64,000 nt of DNA, taken from positions 1-64,000 of the forward strand of contig NZ_KB849578.1 of assembly GCF_000368625.1 (NCBI RefSeq). Direction: 5' to 3'. The translations under genes and the position numbers were made by a program. Source of the DNA: Acinetobacter schindleri CIP 107287. Its GTDB lineage: Bacteria; Pseudomonadota; Gammaproteobacteria; Pseudomonadales; Moraxellaceae. Each line of letters starts with the position of its first letter. Position 1 is the first letter of the stretch. This document shows positions 31,536 through 41,109 of this stretch, in pieces. The notes below the pieces were generated by a model. The model was not told the origin of the DNA. It saw nothing but the letters and a program-made list of their open reading frames with translations, and ran no database searches.

Positions 31536-34145
31536 ATGATGCTAGATATGAAAGCAACATTGAAGAAGTTTTGGAATGAAACAGTTCTAGGTGAAGTTTC
31601 TCATGACTCAAAACGTCCTTCTCCAGTAAAGCTATCTAATAAAATTCTTGAATCCTATGGGATGCATCAAGTATTTAAATACGACATGTTTGATCCGGAA
31701 ACAGGTTTATTTTTTAATGAAGGCACAATTGGCTTTTGTTTTGAAGTGATTCCACAGACAGGTGCAAACGATGAAATGGTCAATCGTTTGCTTACGATGT
31801 TCACTCCAATTCCGGCAGATACAGGAATTCAAATACAAACCTTTGGAAATACTGTATTTGATGGAATGATTGATCGTTATTATCAAATACGCCAAGCAGC
31901 TCAAGAACAAGGTGATATTGATAGCTTTGGTATCGACTTAGCGAAAAAACGGATTGCCTATTTTGAAAGAAAAATTGGTGAGCCGTTATATGGGAGCCAA
32001 TCAAATTATTCAATCAAAAAACCTACAATGGTTATTTCGGTAACACGTGAAGGTAATTTAGAAAATCAAAAAGAAATTGATTTGATGACCAACTTAAGGC
32101 ATTCAATGCTTAATTCATTAAAGCAAGCTGAATTAGCTGCTTTTCACATGGATGCACATGCATTAATTACGCACTTAACTATCATATTAAATCCGGAAAT
32201 TCTTTTTAGTAATGAGCGTTTGCCTATTATTGAATATGATGAAAATAAGCGTGTTAAAGAGCAAATAACAAAGATTGGTCACATGGCTGAGGTGCGTAGA
32301 AAATCAGTAGTTTTCGGTGCTGTGCCTGAGAAAAATGAAAAAGATGAACGTGTAGCAATGCGTAGCTATGGTGTTATGCGCTATCCAAAAAGAAAGCAAT
32401 TATGGGAAATGAGTGAAGTTGTCGGGGCTATGTTTGATGACTCTTTACAATATCCTTGTCCGTACATCATCACATGTGGCATCTATACTTTAGATGCAAA
32501 CCAAACTGAAACAATGGCTCGTGTAAAACATGCACGTGCAAAGCAGAACTCACAGTCTTCTATGGCTAAGTTTCAGCCGGAGTATGGCGAAATTGAGCAA
32601 GATTGGGAATCTGTTGTTTTCCATACAAGTAATGGTGGTGCAATGTGCGAGATGTATCACATCATCACATTGATAGCACCAGTAGATAAAATTGATAGCT
32701 ACTCACAGACAGCTATTAATATTTGGTCAAGCAATAAGTTCAATATCATTGCTTTGGACTTCCTTCAACTTGCGGCACTTTATGTTTCATGTCCGATGAC
32801 ATTAAATAAAAGCACACGTGATGACCTTAAAAAACTAAAAGTCATGACGACAAAGACAACAATTAATGCGATTGATATGTCTCCATTAATTGGTGAGTGG
32901 CAAGGTGTTGGTGATCCAGTTGTAATGTTGTTTGGCCGAAAGGGAACGCCTTGTTTCATTGACTTCTATGCGAATACTGATGGTAACTACAACTTATATG
33001 TTTGTGGGGTATCGGGAGCCGGTAAATCAGTTTTGCTACTTGAGATCCTTGCAGCGTACAGAGCAGTAGGCGCTAAACTTTTCATCTTAGACGTTGGCCG
33101 TTCATTTAAAAACTTTGTTGATCTTGCGAAAGGTACAACGTTTGACTTTAACAGTGGACGCAGTTTATGCATGAATCCTTGGTCATGGATTCAAGTTGCG
33201 GAAGAGGAAGAAGAAGGCGGTTTAAATACATTCCAACAAGAGCTAAGAATGCTGTTGCCAATTTACGCAAAAATGGCATCACCTAAAAACTCATTGAATC
33301 AATTCCAAGAAGCGCTCCTTGAAGAAGCATTAAGTGCTACATGGAGAGAATACGGCAATGAGAACAACGTAGATAATGTTCAAGCCTATTTATTGCAAAT
33401 TAAAGACCAAGGTGGCCAACAAGTAGACCGAGTTGCTTTTGAATTAGGCAAACAGCTACAAGCATTCACAACTAATGGTATGTATGGCTCGTATTTCAAC
33501 GGTAAAGCGAACATTTCATTTGATAACGATGTTATCTACCTGGAGCTTGAAGAGCTTAAGGATGCACCGGCATTGCGCTCAGTAGTGATGTTCTGTGTGA
33601 CTAGCCGAATCATGAAAGAAATGTACCTCACACGTGATCGTAAAAAATTATGTTTCATTGATGAAGCTTGGCAGTTACTTGGTGATGATGCTGAAACAGC
33701 TAAGTTTATTGAAGAAGGGTATCGAAGAGCACGTAAATATAACGGTATTTTTGGAATTGGTACTCAGGGTATTGATGATGCTTTTAAAAATGAAGCTTCA
33801 CGTGCTGCATATACGAATGCCGATTGGAAAATTTTCTTGCGCCAAGATGAAAAGAACTTCCAAGAATTGATTGATTCTAAAAAGGTTAGCTTCTCTCCAT
33901 ACATGCAACGGTTGATTAAGTCATTGCGTAAAATCAATGGCATGTATGCAGAAATGATCATTAGTTCTCCACGTGGGGAACATCTATTAAGACATATTCC
34001 TGATGAGTTCTCATTAGCTATGGCTTCAACAAACGCTAAAGACTATACACGCCTTGATAACTTAATGAAGGGTGGTTACACAACCATTCAAGCTATTGAG
34101 CAGTTGTTAAAAGAGAAAGAACAGGAAAAAGGAAGAGCAGCATGA
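31536..34145 (+). CDS. traC: TraC VirB4-like ATPase
   Basis: An 869-residue ATPase (F TraC 875) powering pilus assembly. Walker A GVSGAGKSVLLLE near residue 490, Walker B LCFIDEAWQLLG near 705. Cytoplasmic, membrane-associated. Immediately follows traV and overlaps trbI (ATGA). Confidence 0.93.
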   Translation: MMLDMKATLKKFWNETVLGEVSHDSKRPSPVKLSNKILESYGMHQVFKYDMFDPETGLFFNEGTIGFCFEVIPQTGANDEMVNRLLTMFTPIPADTGIQIQTFGNTVFDGMIDRYYQIRQAAQEQGDIDSFGIDLAKKRIAYFERKIGEPLYGSQSNYSIKKPTMVISVTREGNLENQKEIDLMTNLRHSMLNSLKQAELAAFHMDAHALITHLTIILNPEILFSNERLPIIEYDENKRVKEQITKIGHMAEVRRKSVVFGAVPEKNEKDERVAMRSYGVMRYPKRKQLWEMSEVVGAMFDDSLQYPCPYIITCGIYTLDANQTETMARVKHARAKQNSQSSMAKFQPEYGEIEQDWESVVFHTSNGGAMCEMYHIITLIAPVDKIDSYSQTAINIWSSNKFNIIALDFLQLAALYVSCPMTLNKSTRDDLKKLKVMTTKTTINAIDMSPLIGEWQGVGDPVVMLFGRKGTPCFIDFYANTDGNYNLYVCGVSGAGKSVLLLEILAAYRAVGAKLFILDVGRSFKNFVDLAKGTTFDFNSGRSLCMNPWSWIQVAEEEEEGGLNTFQQELRMLLPIYAKMASPKNSLNQFQEALLEEALSATWREYGNENNVDNVQAYLLQIKDQGGQQVDRVAFELGKQLQAFTTNGMYGSYFNGKANISFDNDVIYLELEELKDAPALRSVVMFCVTSRIMKEMYLTRDRKKLCFIDEAWQLLGDDAETAKFIEEGYRRARKYNGIFGIGTQGIDDAFKNEASRAAYTNADWKIFLRQDEKNFQELIDSKKVSFSPYMQRLIKSLRKINGMYAEMIISSPRGEHLLRHIPDEFSLAMASTNAKDYTRLDNLMKGGYTTIQAIEQLLKEKEQEKGRAA

Positions 34146-34690
34146 GTGAGCAAAACGATAAAAAAGAAGATAGTCCAGTTGAAGGTGTTCAAAAGGATCT
34201 TTCTCAGAGAATTGATGAAGTTATCAATGAAGATAATCAAAACAAAGAAAAAGTAGAGCCTGAATTAAAGACTGAAAAGGTTTCAAGTCAAAAGGTTTCT
34301 AAAATTGATAAGTGGATAAGCGGTTTAAAGTTTGTCATTGCAACAGCGCTTATTTCTTTGTTGGTCACTTTCCCCGGTTTATACCTGGTCAAAAAGTCTC
34401 AAGTAAAAGTCGGTGTGGTTGATGTGCAAGCTCTACTTGTTGAACATGAAAAGAAAGTCACTCAACAGCTATATGCGAACCAAGGGCTTTATCAAAATAG
34501 TGATGCTGCAAGCCTAAATAGCGGAGCTGTAGAAGAGCAAACAAAACAGTTTTTACTAAAGCTAGAAGGCTCAATTGACGACATTAACAATAATTGTGGA
34601 TGTGTCTTAATCAATAAAGCAGCGCTTTTAACTCAAAGTGGAAATGTTGTTGATTACACACAAAAGGTTAGAGAAGCACTTGAAAAATGA
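34142..34690 (+). CDS. trbI: TrbI pilus retraction-related protein
   Basis: A 182-residue protein with an acidic cytoplasmic N-terminus, one TM helix (about 61-80), and the TrbI C-terminal pattern (NNCGCVLINKAAL). In F, TrbI influences pilus retraction. ATGA overlaps on both sides show translational coupling. Confidence 0.8.
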   Translation: MSEQNDKKEDSPVEGVQKDLSQRIDEVINEDNQNKEKVEPELKTEKVSSQKVSKIDKWISGLKFVIATALISLLVTFPGLYLVKKSQVKVGVVDVQALLVEHEKKVTQQLYANQGLYQNSDAASLNSGAVEEQTKQFLLKLEGSIDDINNNCGCVLINKAALLTQSGNVVDYTQKVREALEK

Positions 34691-35178
34691 AACTCAATAA
34701 AACCAATACAATAAATGCCATATTTTACTTCTTCATAGCGTTGGGTGTAGTGGCGGTTATGGTGGCCATAAGCAACCGATGGTTTATTTATAACATCAAC
34801 GTAACACACAGTCTTAATGGCCTTGTTTACGTCATACACAAAGGGGAGCCAGTAAAGAAAGGCAATTATGTTGGTTTTAGTTGGAGAGGTGATCAATTCT
34901 ATAAACCAGGATCAATTTTCGTAAAAATCGTGACCGGTGTTCCAGGTGATGAAGTGCGTTTAAAAGGTCGGGAAGTTTATGTGAATGGAACAAAAATCGG
35001 TATTGCAAAAGAAAAGTCAGAGCGTGGGATTCCTTTAGAACCAATAAAGGCAACAACATTGAAAGAAGGTGAATATTTTGTAAGCACACCTTCTAAAGAT
35101 GGTTATGACAGTAGATATGCGAGAGTTGGTTTAATCAAACAAAATGAAATTCTAGGTAAAGCTTATGAAATTTTTTAA
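34687..35178 (+). CDS. trhF: TrhF/TraF S26 signal-peptidase-like protein
   Basis: A 163-residue membrane-anchored S26 peptidase-like protein. Candidate catalytic Ser in VTHSLNG (near residue 40) and general-base Lys in VKIVTGVPGDEV. It likely processes the pilin, as TrhF or RP4 TraF do. Single N-terminal TM. It overlaps trbI and traW, as in IncHI/IncA-C-type operons. Confidence 0.82.
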   Translation: MKLNKTNTINAIFYFFIALGVVAVMVAISNRWFIYNINVTHSLNGLVYVIHKGEPVKKGNYVGFSWRGDQFYKPGSIFVKIVTGVPGDEVRLKGREVYVNGTKIGIAKEKSERGIPLEPIKATTLKEGEYFVSTPSKDGYDSRYARVGLIKQNEILGKAYEIF

Positions 35179-35806
35179 AACGTTTGGAGTAGGTTGTGCT
35201 CTTATTGGTTGCGTCACCGCAACGATGGGCGCAGACTTTGGTACACATGGTCAAGTCTATAAAATTACAGAAAAGAATGCACTGGATGCAATCTATGAAA
35301 AATTAAAGGCTATGGAAAAAACTGGCGAACTAGCCAAAAAGAAAAAAGAAGCAATTGATCGTTCAATGCATTCTGCTAAAAACCCAAAACCAGTTGAAGG
35401 TATCACCACGGCTACTGAGAAAAAAGTATATAGCTTTGATCCAACGATGACGCTTAGCAACAACATAACAACAGATGAAGGCCATATTGTTGCCCCGGCC
35501 GGAACCGTTATCAATCCATTAGACACAATTACAATGTCTCGAACATTGGTGTTTTTTGACGGTAATAAAAAAGATCAAGTTGAAGCGGTAGAGCGCTTAA
35601 TTAAAGTGTATGACCGCAAAGTTACACCAGTTTTAGTTAATGGTACTTGGTTGGAGTTGACCAAGAAATGGAAAAGACAAGTCTATTTTGATCAGTATGG
35701 TTACATGACCTCAAGATTTGGGATTAAAGCAGTTCCGGCAATTGTGAGACAGAAAGGAAAGCTTTTAGAGATTACAGAAATGCCGGCACAGGAATTAAAG
35801 CCATGA
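35165..35806 (+). CDS. traW: TraW periplasmic assembly protein
   Basis: A 213-residue secreted protein (F TraW 210) with signal peptide, conserved TLVFFDG and RFGIKAVPAIV in the C-terminal thioredoxin-like part. Works with TrbC and TraU in pilus assembly. Its signal peptide codons contain a GTTGCG palindrome. Confidence 0.87.
   Translation: MKFFKTFGVGCALIGCVTATMGADFGTHGQVYKITEKNALDAIYEKLKAMEKTGELAKKKKEAIDRSMHSAKNPKPVEGITTATEKKVYSFDPTMTLSNNITTDEGHIVAPAGTVINPLDTITMSRTLVFFDGNKKDQVEAVERLIKVYDRKVTPVLVNGTWLELTKKWKRQVYFDQYGYMTSRFGIKAVPAIVRQKGKLLEITEMPAQELKP
35208..35223. promoter_or_regulatory. GTTGCG-N4-CGCAAC palindrome, copy 9
   Basis: GTTGCGTCACCGCAAC inside the traW signal peptide (reads G-C-V-T-A-T). 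Confidence 0.8.
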
Positions 35807-36843
35807 TAAAAAAAATTCTATTAAGCATCATTTTGATGTTCGCAACAGTTTCAGCTATGGCAGAAGATAGCGGATCAAATAACAACACAAAAGACGCAAA
35901 CATTAAATGTGCCGGAGAGTTTGCCAATCCTTTAACGGATATTTGTTGGAGTTGTATTTTCCCCTTAAGTATTGGTGGGCTTGAAGTTTGGAGTGGTGGA
36001 CAGGAAGACAATAAAAATCCACCTGATGTTTTATGTAGCTGTATTGATGACCTAATGTTTTTAGGCATCACCCTGGGCTATTGGGAACCGGCTCGAAGAG
36101 TTGATGTTACACGTACCCCTTATTGCTTTGTCAGCTTAGGCACTGAAATTGATGTGGGATCAGCAGCACCGGAAGGCGAAGTCAGACTTTATGATGACAA
36201 TACTCGCAGTTCTTTCTATCAAGCACATTGGTATTCAGACCCAATTTTATATTGGCTAGAAGTTATGTATGAGCACCCTTGTTTAGAAACAGGGAAATTA
36301 GATATTGCTTATATGACTGAATTAGATCCTTTGTGGAACGATGATGAACTATCAGCGATCTTAGCACCTGAATCTAACTTGGTTGCAAATCCGTTAGCTC
36401 AAGCAGCTTGTGCAGGGGATTGTGTACTTGCTTCGGCTAAGTTTGGATCTAATGCTTTGTTTTGGTGTGCAGGGTGTAATGGCAGTATCTATCCATTTAC
36501 CGGAAATGTTGGTTATCACGTAAGCCATATTCAGGCTAGTTCATTAATTGCTCAACGTTTAGCAGCAAAAATGCATCGTCAGTTTTTGACATGGGGAACT
36601 CACGGTTCACAAGGTTTATGTGGTGTATATCCGCTTCCAGTAATGGATAAAACTGCATACAAATATCAAATGTTATACCCGAAGCCACAGACAGAAAAAA
36701 TCGGTGGCAAATGCTGTCAGCCGTTTGGCCGTACAACAGTTAAATGGGGTGCAGGGCGTACTTGGCCAGTTAAGGGTGAACACTTCTCTTATGAGTTGTT
36801 CAGAAAGAAAAATTGCTGTGTCGGTATCATCACATATAAATAG
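35803..36843 (+). CDS. traU: TraU mating-pair protein
   Basis: A 346-residue Cys-rich periplasmic protein (F TraU 330), signal peptide then conserved C-x-D-C-type pairs (LTDICWSCIFP, CAGDCVL, CAGCNG, GKCCQPFG). It is needed for DNA transfer more than for pili. ATGA overlap with traW. Confidence 0.9.
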   Translation: MIKKILLSIILMFATVSAMAEDSGSNNNTKDANIKCAGEFANPLTDICWSCIFPLSIGGLEVWSGGQEDNKNPPDVLCSCIDDLMFLGITLGYWEPARRVDVTRTPYCFVSLGTEIDVGSAAPEGEVRLYDDNTRSSFYQAHWYSDPILYWLEVMYEHPCLETGKLDIAYMTELDPLWNDDELSAILAPESNLVANPLAQAACAGDCVLASAKFGSNALFWCAGCNGSIYPFTGNVGYHVSHIQASSLIAQRLAAKMHRQFLTWGTHGSQGLCGVYPLPVMDKTAYKYQMLYPKPQTEKIGGKCCQPFGRTTVKWGAGRTWPVKGEHFSYELFRKKNCCVGIITYK

Positions 36844-36852
36844 GTGCTTGAA

Positions 36853-37584
36853 ATGAAAAAATTATCTCTAGTCGTATCATTGGTTATTGGTGGTTTAGTA
36901 GGACAAAACGCCTATTCAAATTATTACGCTGATGATGCTGCAATTAAAAAGAACATGCTGAATGAAAATGTATTCAGCGAAAATAATGCTGATTGGCAAA
37001 AGGCTCAAGAAAAAGCAGCCGAACAGCGCAAGGCTTTTGACAAAGTGCAAATGCCTGAAAGAAACAGTTTTCCAAATGTTCAGGTTGGCCAGTTTAGCAA
37101 TATTGATGTACAGAAAATCGCTGAGCGTTATAAAAAGAAAGTTAATGATGAAAAGAAAACCATTAGTGGTGTGATTGGATTCGCAAGCTTTTCTATGCCG
37201 GATAGTTCTTTAAAGAAGTTAATAGCAGACACGCTTAAGGTAAACGGAACAGTTGTCTTCATTGGTTTTAAAAACAATGATTTTAAAGAGACAGCTAAAG
37301 AGATCCGAAGACTCGATATTCGCAAAGGCAATATTCAGATTAATCCAAATGCATTTAAACAGTACAAGGTAGACGTTGTTCCAAGCATTGTTATGGTTAA
37401 GGCAAATGCAGAAGAGAATATGGATGAAGAAGGCTGTGTAATGCCAGAAAACTATTCAAAGGTTACAGGCGATATTTCAGTTGAATATGCTTTAGAAATA
37501 ATGGCCAAAGGGGAAAAGGGCGAACTACAAACATTAGCAAATGATTATTTGAAACAAGTAAAAAGAGGGGGTGGAAATGAATAA
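36853..37584 (+). CDS. trbC: TrbC pilin assembly protein
   Basis: A 243-residue secreted protein, N-terminal helical region then a thioredoxin-like domain without CxxC (VIGFASFSMPDSSLKKLI, VDVVPSIVM). TrbC family, partner of TraW. ATG 36853 follows AGGTG. Overlaps traN by 8 nt. Confidence 0.87.
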   Translation: MKKLSLVVSLVIGGLVGQNAYSNYYADDAAIKKNMLNENVFSENNADWQKAQEKAAEQRKAFDKVQMPERNSFPNVQVGQFSNIDVQKIAERYKKKVNDEKKTISGVIGFASFSMPDSSLKKLIADTLKVNGTVVFIGFKNNDFKETAKEIRRLDIRKGNIQINPNAFKQYKVDVVPSIVMVKANAEENMDEEGCVMPENYSKVTGDISVEYALEIMAKGEKGELQTLANDYLKQVKRGGGNE

Positions 37585-40279
37585 GTTTCTCCTTCTGATC
37601 ATGACGATTTTGCTAAATATCAATGTTTATGCAAATACATCACAAGGTCAACAACTTGGAATAGAAGCAGGGAACCAAGGTTTAGGAAGTGCAAACAATG
37701 CTGTGAATCAAAGTAATGGTTCACAGTGGTTGCCTGGCTATTCTCAGAATTATGAAGACAAAGAAGATGGAATTGATGCAGAATTTGATGGTTTAAGTAA
37801 CGTAAGCCAAAATGGTTATAATAAATATACTCGTTGCTCAAATCCAAATAGCGATTTAACGGCAGATAAAAAAATCGAATGTGAAGCTATCACATTCGTA
37901 AATAAAAACCCACGGAACCGTAAGCTGTATGAAGTTGATCCAAAAACGGATGCTGTGATTAAAAGCAGTAATGAAATCAAAACCAATACTTTTGAGTCAT
38001 TCAATAACAATCAAACATGTTTCCAAAAAACTGTAAAAATCAATCCGGTTTATGAAGAGCAAGTTTGCACCCAAGGATTGGCGCTTAATGAGCAGCAATG
38101 CTTAGAAACAATCGTAAATGATGTTTGTCCTACTGCTATTGATGGGAATACATGTAACGGTGTTACAGGCGTTGATAGAGGTGCATTAACGGCAAGTGGT
38201 GATCATAATTCTTATATTCGATACGAAGGAAATAGACTTAAATTAGGGTTAGGTTACAGATGGAATACCCCGATTGGTAGTGCTACATCCACGTTCAGAA
38301 TAACGATTAGAAATCGTTCAAAATTGAACAATATTAAACTAATTAATAGTACCTACGATGATGCATATTTATTGAAAATTAACGGTGTACAAGCGCTTGC
38401 TGTAAATATTGGCGGTGCAAATGATGGTACTACTGGTTATTCATCAAACCAAGAATTAGGCCAATATTTTGTTGAGGGTGTAAATACGATTGAATTGACT
38501 GTTTATAACAACGTTAAAAATTCACCGTATTACGCAGATCTTAATATTGATATTCCTATGTATTGTGAGTGTACAAAAAAGAAAACCAATACATGCAGTG
38601 AAGATATTCTTGATAGCAAAATGTGCGGTGTTAAAGATACAGTTTGTTTAGAGCGTGATTGGAAAGAAAATTGCGTAAAAACTCAGCAAAACTATGTTTG
38701 TAAAAACACAATGTATGCTCAGCAAACACAAAGCTGTCAAACACAAACTCAAATGCAATGTAAAAACCCATCGGGAACATTGCGTGATGTTTCTACTTGT
38801 GATCAAGGGATTGACTACGACACATTCAAAATTAGTAAAAGTGATGGAAATGCAAGTCTTAATAAATTACCTACGGCATTCACGTTAAGTGCAAGCGGTA
38901 ATGATGGAAAAAGGGGTTCAAGCAAAAGAAACTTTATTGTTGATTTTGATATTAAAGATGTCAACTCAACAAATATGGTGCTTAAGCAAGTGCATTACGA
39001 CAATAGAGGAATTATTTATGTAAATGAAAAGGAAATCTTTAATAGATCAACAGGTAATAATAGAACTGATAACGTAAGTATAGATTTAAAACCCTACTTG
39101 AAAGTTGGTTCTAATAATATCCGGATGTATATAGACAACTGGGCAGGGCCGTGGTCGGGAGCAATTCATGTAGAAACTAATTATCAGTGTTCATGTACTC
39201 AACAAAAAATTGATACATGTAGTACAAATGATTCTTGCAAATTGGTATCTGAAACTTGCTCAGATGAATCAACAAAAATCATTAATGGTGTGATGGTTAA
39301 AGGTTGTTGGAATACAACTAAGAAATATAGCTGTCAAACAAATGGATCTACAGTTTCAGATTGTCGCCCTTTACTAGAAAAAGGATGTACACAAATCGGA
39401 AGTGAATGTACAAGCAAAGATGCTAACGGCACATGTGTTTCATATAGTCAGAAATATCAATGTGAGAAAACACCGGCTAGAGAAGAAGAGCAAACTATTT
39501 GTGTTGATGTTGACTGTGTAGATGGTAAGTGTTTGGAAACGGCAGCAGATGAAAAAGATGCTGATTTTGCAGAAGCAATCACGATGATGGAAGCAGCACG
39601 TGAAGCCGGTGTCTATATGGAAAAAGACTATCAAAATACATTGCGTTTATTCACTGGTGAAGAAAACAAATGCACAGTTAAAGTTCTTGCCGGCAGTAAC
39701 ATTATGAGTTGCTGTAAACAAATTAAAATTGATGCAAGTTCAGCAACGAACAATAACAGTGGTAATTCTGCAACAGGGGCATTTAATAATAATCCTGATT
39801 CACCGCCACAACAAACACAAGGTTCTAAATATCAATACGATGATATGTATAACGATGATAAAACCATGAAGCAATTACAGTCACAGCTTACTTTTGGTTG
39901 GCTTGAGTGTAGTGAAGGTGAGCGTGAACTAGGTATTAAACGTGGTAGTAGTTTATGTACACATTCAAGAACTTGGTGCTCTAAAAAAGATCCAGTGTTT
40001 GGATCATGTTTAGAAGAAACGAGAGCTTATTGCTGCTTTAAATCTATTCTTGCAAAGCTAATCAATCGTCAAGGCCGAGCACAGCTAGGATTGTCTTTAG
40101 AGACTTGTGAAGGCATTAAAATTGATGAGCTACAACGCTTAGATTTTTCAAAAATGGACTTAACAGAGTTCAAAAATTCAATCACAGCAACAAACATGAA
40201 TTTAGATCAACGTGTAAAAGAGTTGCGTGACCAAGTGACTAAAAAAGCAGTAGGGGGTTATTACAATGATGCAGAATAA
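37577..40279 (+). CDS. traN: TraN mating-pair stabilisation adhesin
   Basis: A 900-residue outer-membrane, Cys-rich adhesin, much longer than F TraN (602). Signal peptide, then two related beta-rich insert modules (about residues 195-330 and 410-540), each ending in a Y-x-C-x-C-T...DTCS-type Cys cluster, then the conserved C-terminal part (CCFKSILAKLI, GRAQLG). TraN tip domains pick recipient outer-membrane receptors, so the duplicated modules may set host range. GAGGGGGTGG ribosome site. Confidence 0.88.
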   Translation: MNKFLLLIMTILLNINVYANTSQGQQLGIEAGNQGLGSANNAVNQSNGSQWLPGYSQNYEDKEDGIDAEFDGLSNVSQNGYNKYTRCSNPNSDLTADKKIECEAITFVNKNPRNRKLYEVDPKTDAVIKSSNEIKTNTFESFNNNQTCFQKTVKINPVYEEQVCTQGLALNEQQCLETIVNDVCPTAIDGNTCNGVTGVDRGALTASGDHNSYIRYEGNRLKLGLGYRWNTPIGSATSTFRITIRNRSKLNNIKLINSTYDDAYLLKINGVQALAVNIGGANDGTTGYSSNQELGQYFVEGVNTIELTVYNNVKNSPYYADLNIDIPMYCECTKKKTNTCSEDILDSKMCGVKDTVCLERDWKENCVKTQQNYVCKNTMYAQQTQSCQTQTQMQCKNPSGTLRDVSTCDQGIDYDTFKISKSDGNASLNKLPTAFTLSASGNDGKRGSSKRNFIVDFDIKDVNSTNMVLKQVHYDNRGIIYVNEKEIFNRSTGNNRTDNVSIDLKPYLKVGSNNIRMYIDNWAGPWSGAIHVETNYQCSCTQQKIDTCSTNDSCKLVSETCSDESTKIINGVMVKGCWNTTKKYSCQTNGSTVSDCRPLLEKGCTQIGSECTSKDANGTCVSYSQKYQCEKTPAREEEQTICVDVDCVDGKCLETAADEKDADFAEAITMMEAAREAGVYMEKDYQNTLRLFTGEENKCTVKVLAGSNIMSCCKQIKIDASSATNNNSGNSATGAFNNNPDSPPQQTQGSKYQYDDMYNDDKTMKQLQSQLTFGWLECSEGERELGIKRGSSLCTHSRTWCSKKDPVFGSCLEETRAYCCFKSILAKLINRQGRAQLGLSLETCEGIKIDELQRLDFSKMDLTEFKNSITATNMNLDQRVKELRDQVTKKAVGGYYNDAE

Positions 40280-41099
40280 GTTTAAATTTTTACTACTGCT
40301 TGTTTTCGCTTTGGTTGGTTTTGAAGTAAATGCAGAGCCTAAATCAGTTTTTGATTATGACTCAATTTGGAAATGTGATCAGACGAAGCGAAATTGGTAT
40401 TGTGATGATGAGCCGGAGCCAGTAAAAGCGACCCCGGCACAACGACCAAAACAAGAGCAAGTTGCGTCACCGCAACCATCACCGGTATTAAGAGACTTGT
40501 CAAAGCTTAAGACAGCAGAAGAGCTAAGACAAGAACTTAAGATCCGTGAAGATCTTGCCGTTATGAACCCAACAGAGCAAAACATTAAGAACTATCTTGA
40601 TGCATGGCACATGACAATGGACAAAGGTACTGTCTTTGCAGATCAATGGCGTAGGGTTGTTTGGACTAATCCTCAATACGATTACTCCCTAAAAAATCCA
40701 GTTAATAACACGGCCGTAAAAGTAAACAACCAAGCTAAAGAACAAGACAGAACAAACTATATGAAAAATATAGCACGTGAACATGGTTTGATCTTTTTCT
40801 TTAGAAGTGATTGCCCTTATTGCCACCAATATGCACCAACTTTAAAACTGCTTTCTGAAATGTATGGAATTGAAGTTTTAGGCGTTTCAATTGATGGGGG
40901 CGGTTTACCTGAATTCCCGAATCCAAGAGACGGACGTGCAGTAGCTCAGCAATGGGGAATTGAAAAAGTTCCAGCAACTTTTATTGCATCTAAAAAAACA
41001 GGTGAAAAGGCAACAATTGGTTTTGGTGTTATGAGTCTTCAAGAGGTTGTAGACCGTATTTGGACATTAACCAATACAGAACCAGGACAAGAATTTTAA
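40266..41099 (+). CDS. traF: TraF thioredoxin-like assembly protein
   Basis: A 277-residue periplasmic protein with a thioredoxin fold and an intact CPYC (FFFRSDCPYCHQYAPTL); F TraF lacks the CxxC. Needed for pilus assembly. A GTTGCG palindrome lies in the codons for a Pro-rich linker. Overlaps the traN end. Confidence 0.9.
   Translation: MMQNKFKFLLLLVFALVGFEVNAEPKSVFDYDSIWKCDQTKRNWYCDDEPEPVKATPAQRPKQEQVASPQPSPVLRDLSKLKTAEELRQELKIREDLAVMNPTEQNIKNYLDAWHMTMDKGTVFADQWRRVVWTNPQYDYSLKNPVNNTAVKVNNQAKEQDRTNYMKNIAREHGLIFFFRSDCPYCHQYAPTLKLLSEMYGIEVLGVSIDGGGLPEFPNPRDGRAVAQQWGIEKVPATFIASKKTGEKATIGFGVMSLQEVVDRIWTLTNTEPGQEF
40461..40476. promoter_or_regulatory. GTTGCG-N4-CGCAAC palindrome, copy 10
   Basis: GTTGCGTCACCGCAAC inside traF (reads V-A-S-P-Q). 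Confidence 0.8.
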
Positions 41100-41109
41100 G
41101 GGCTAAAAC

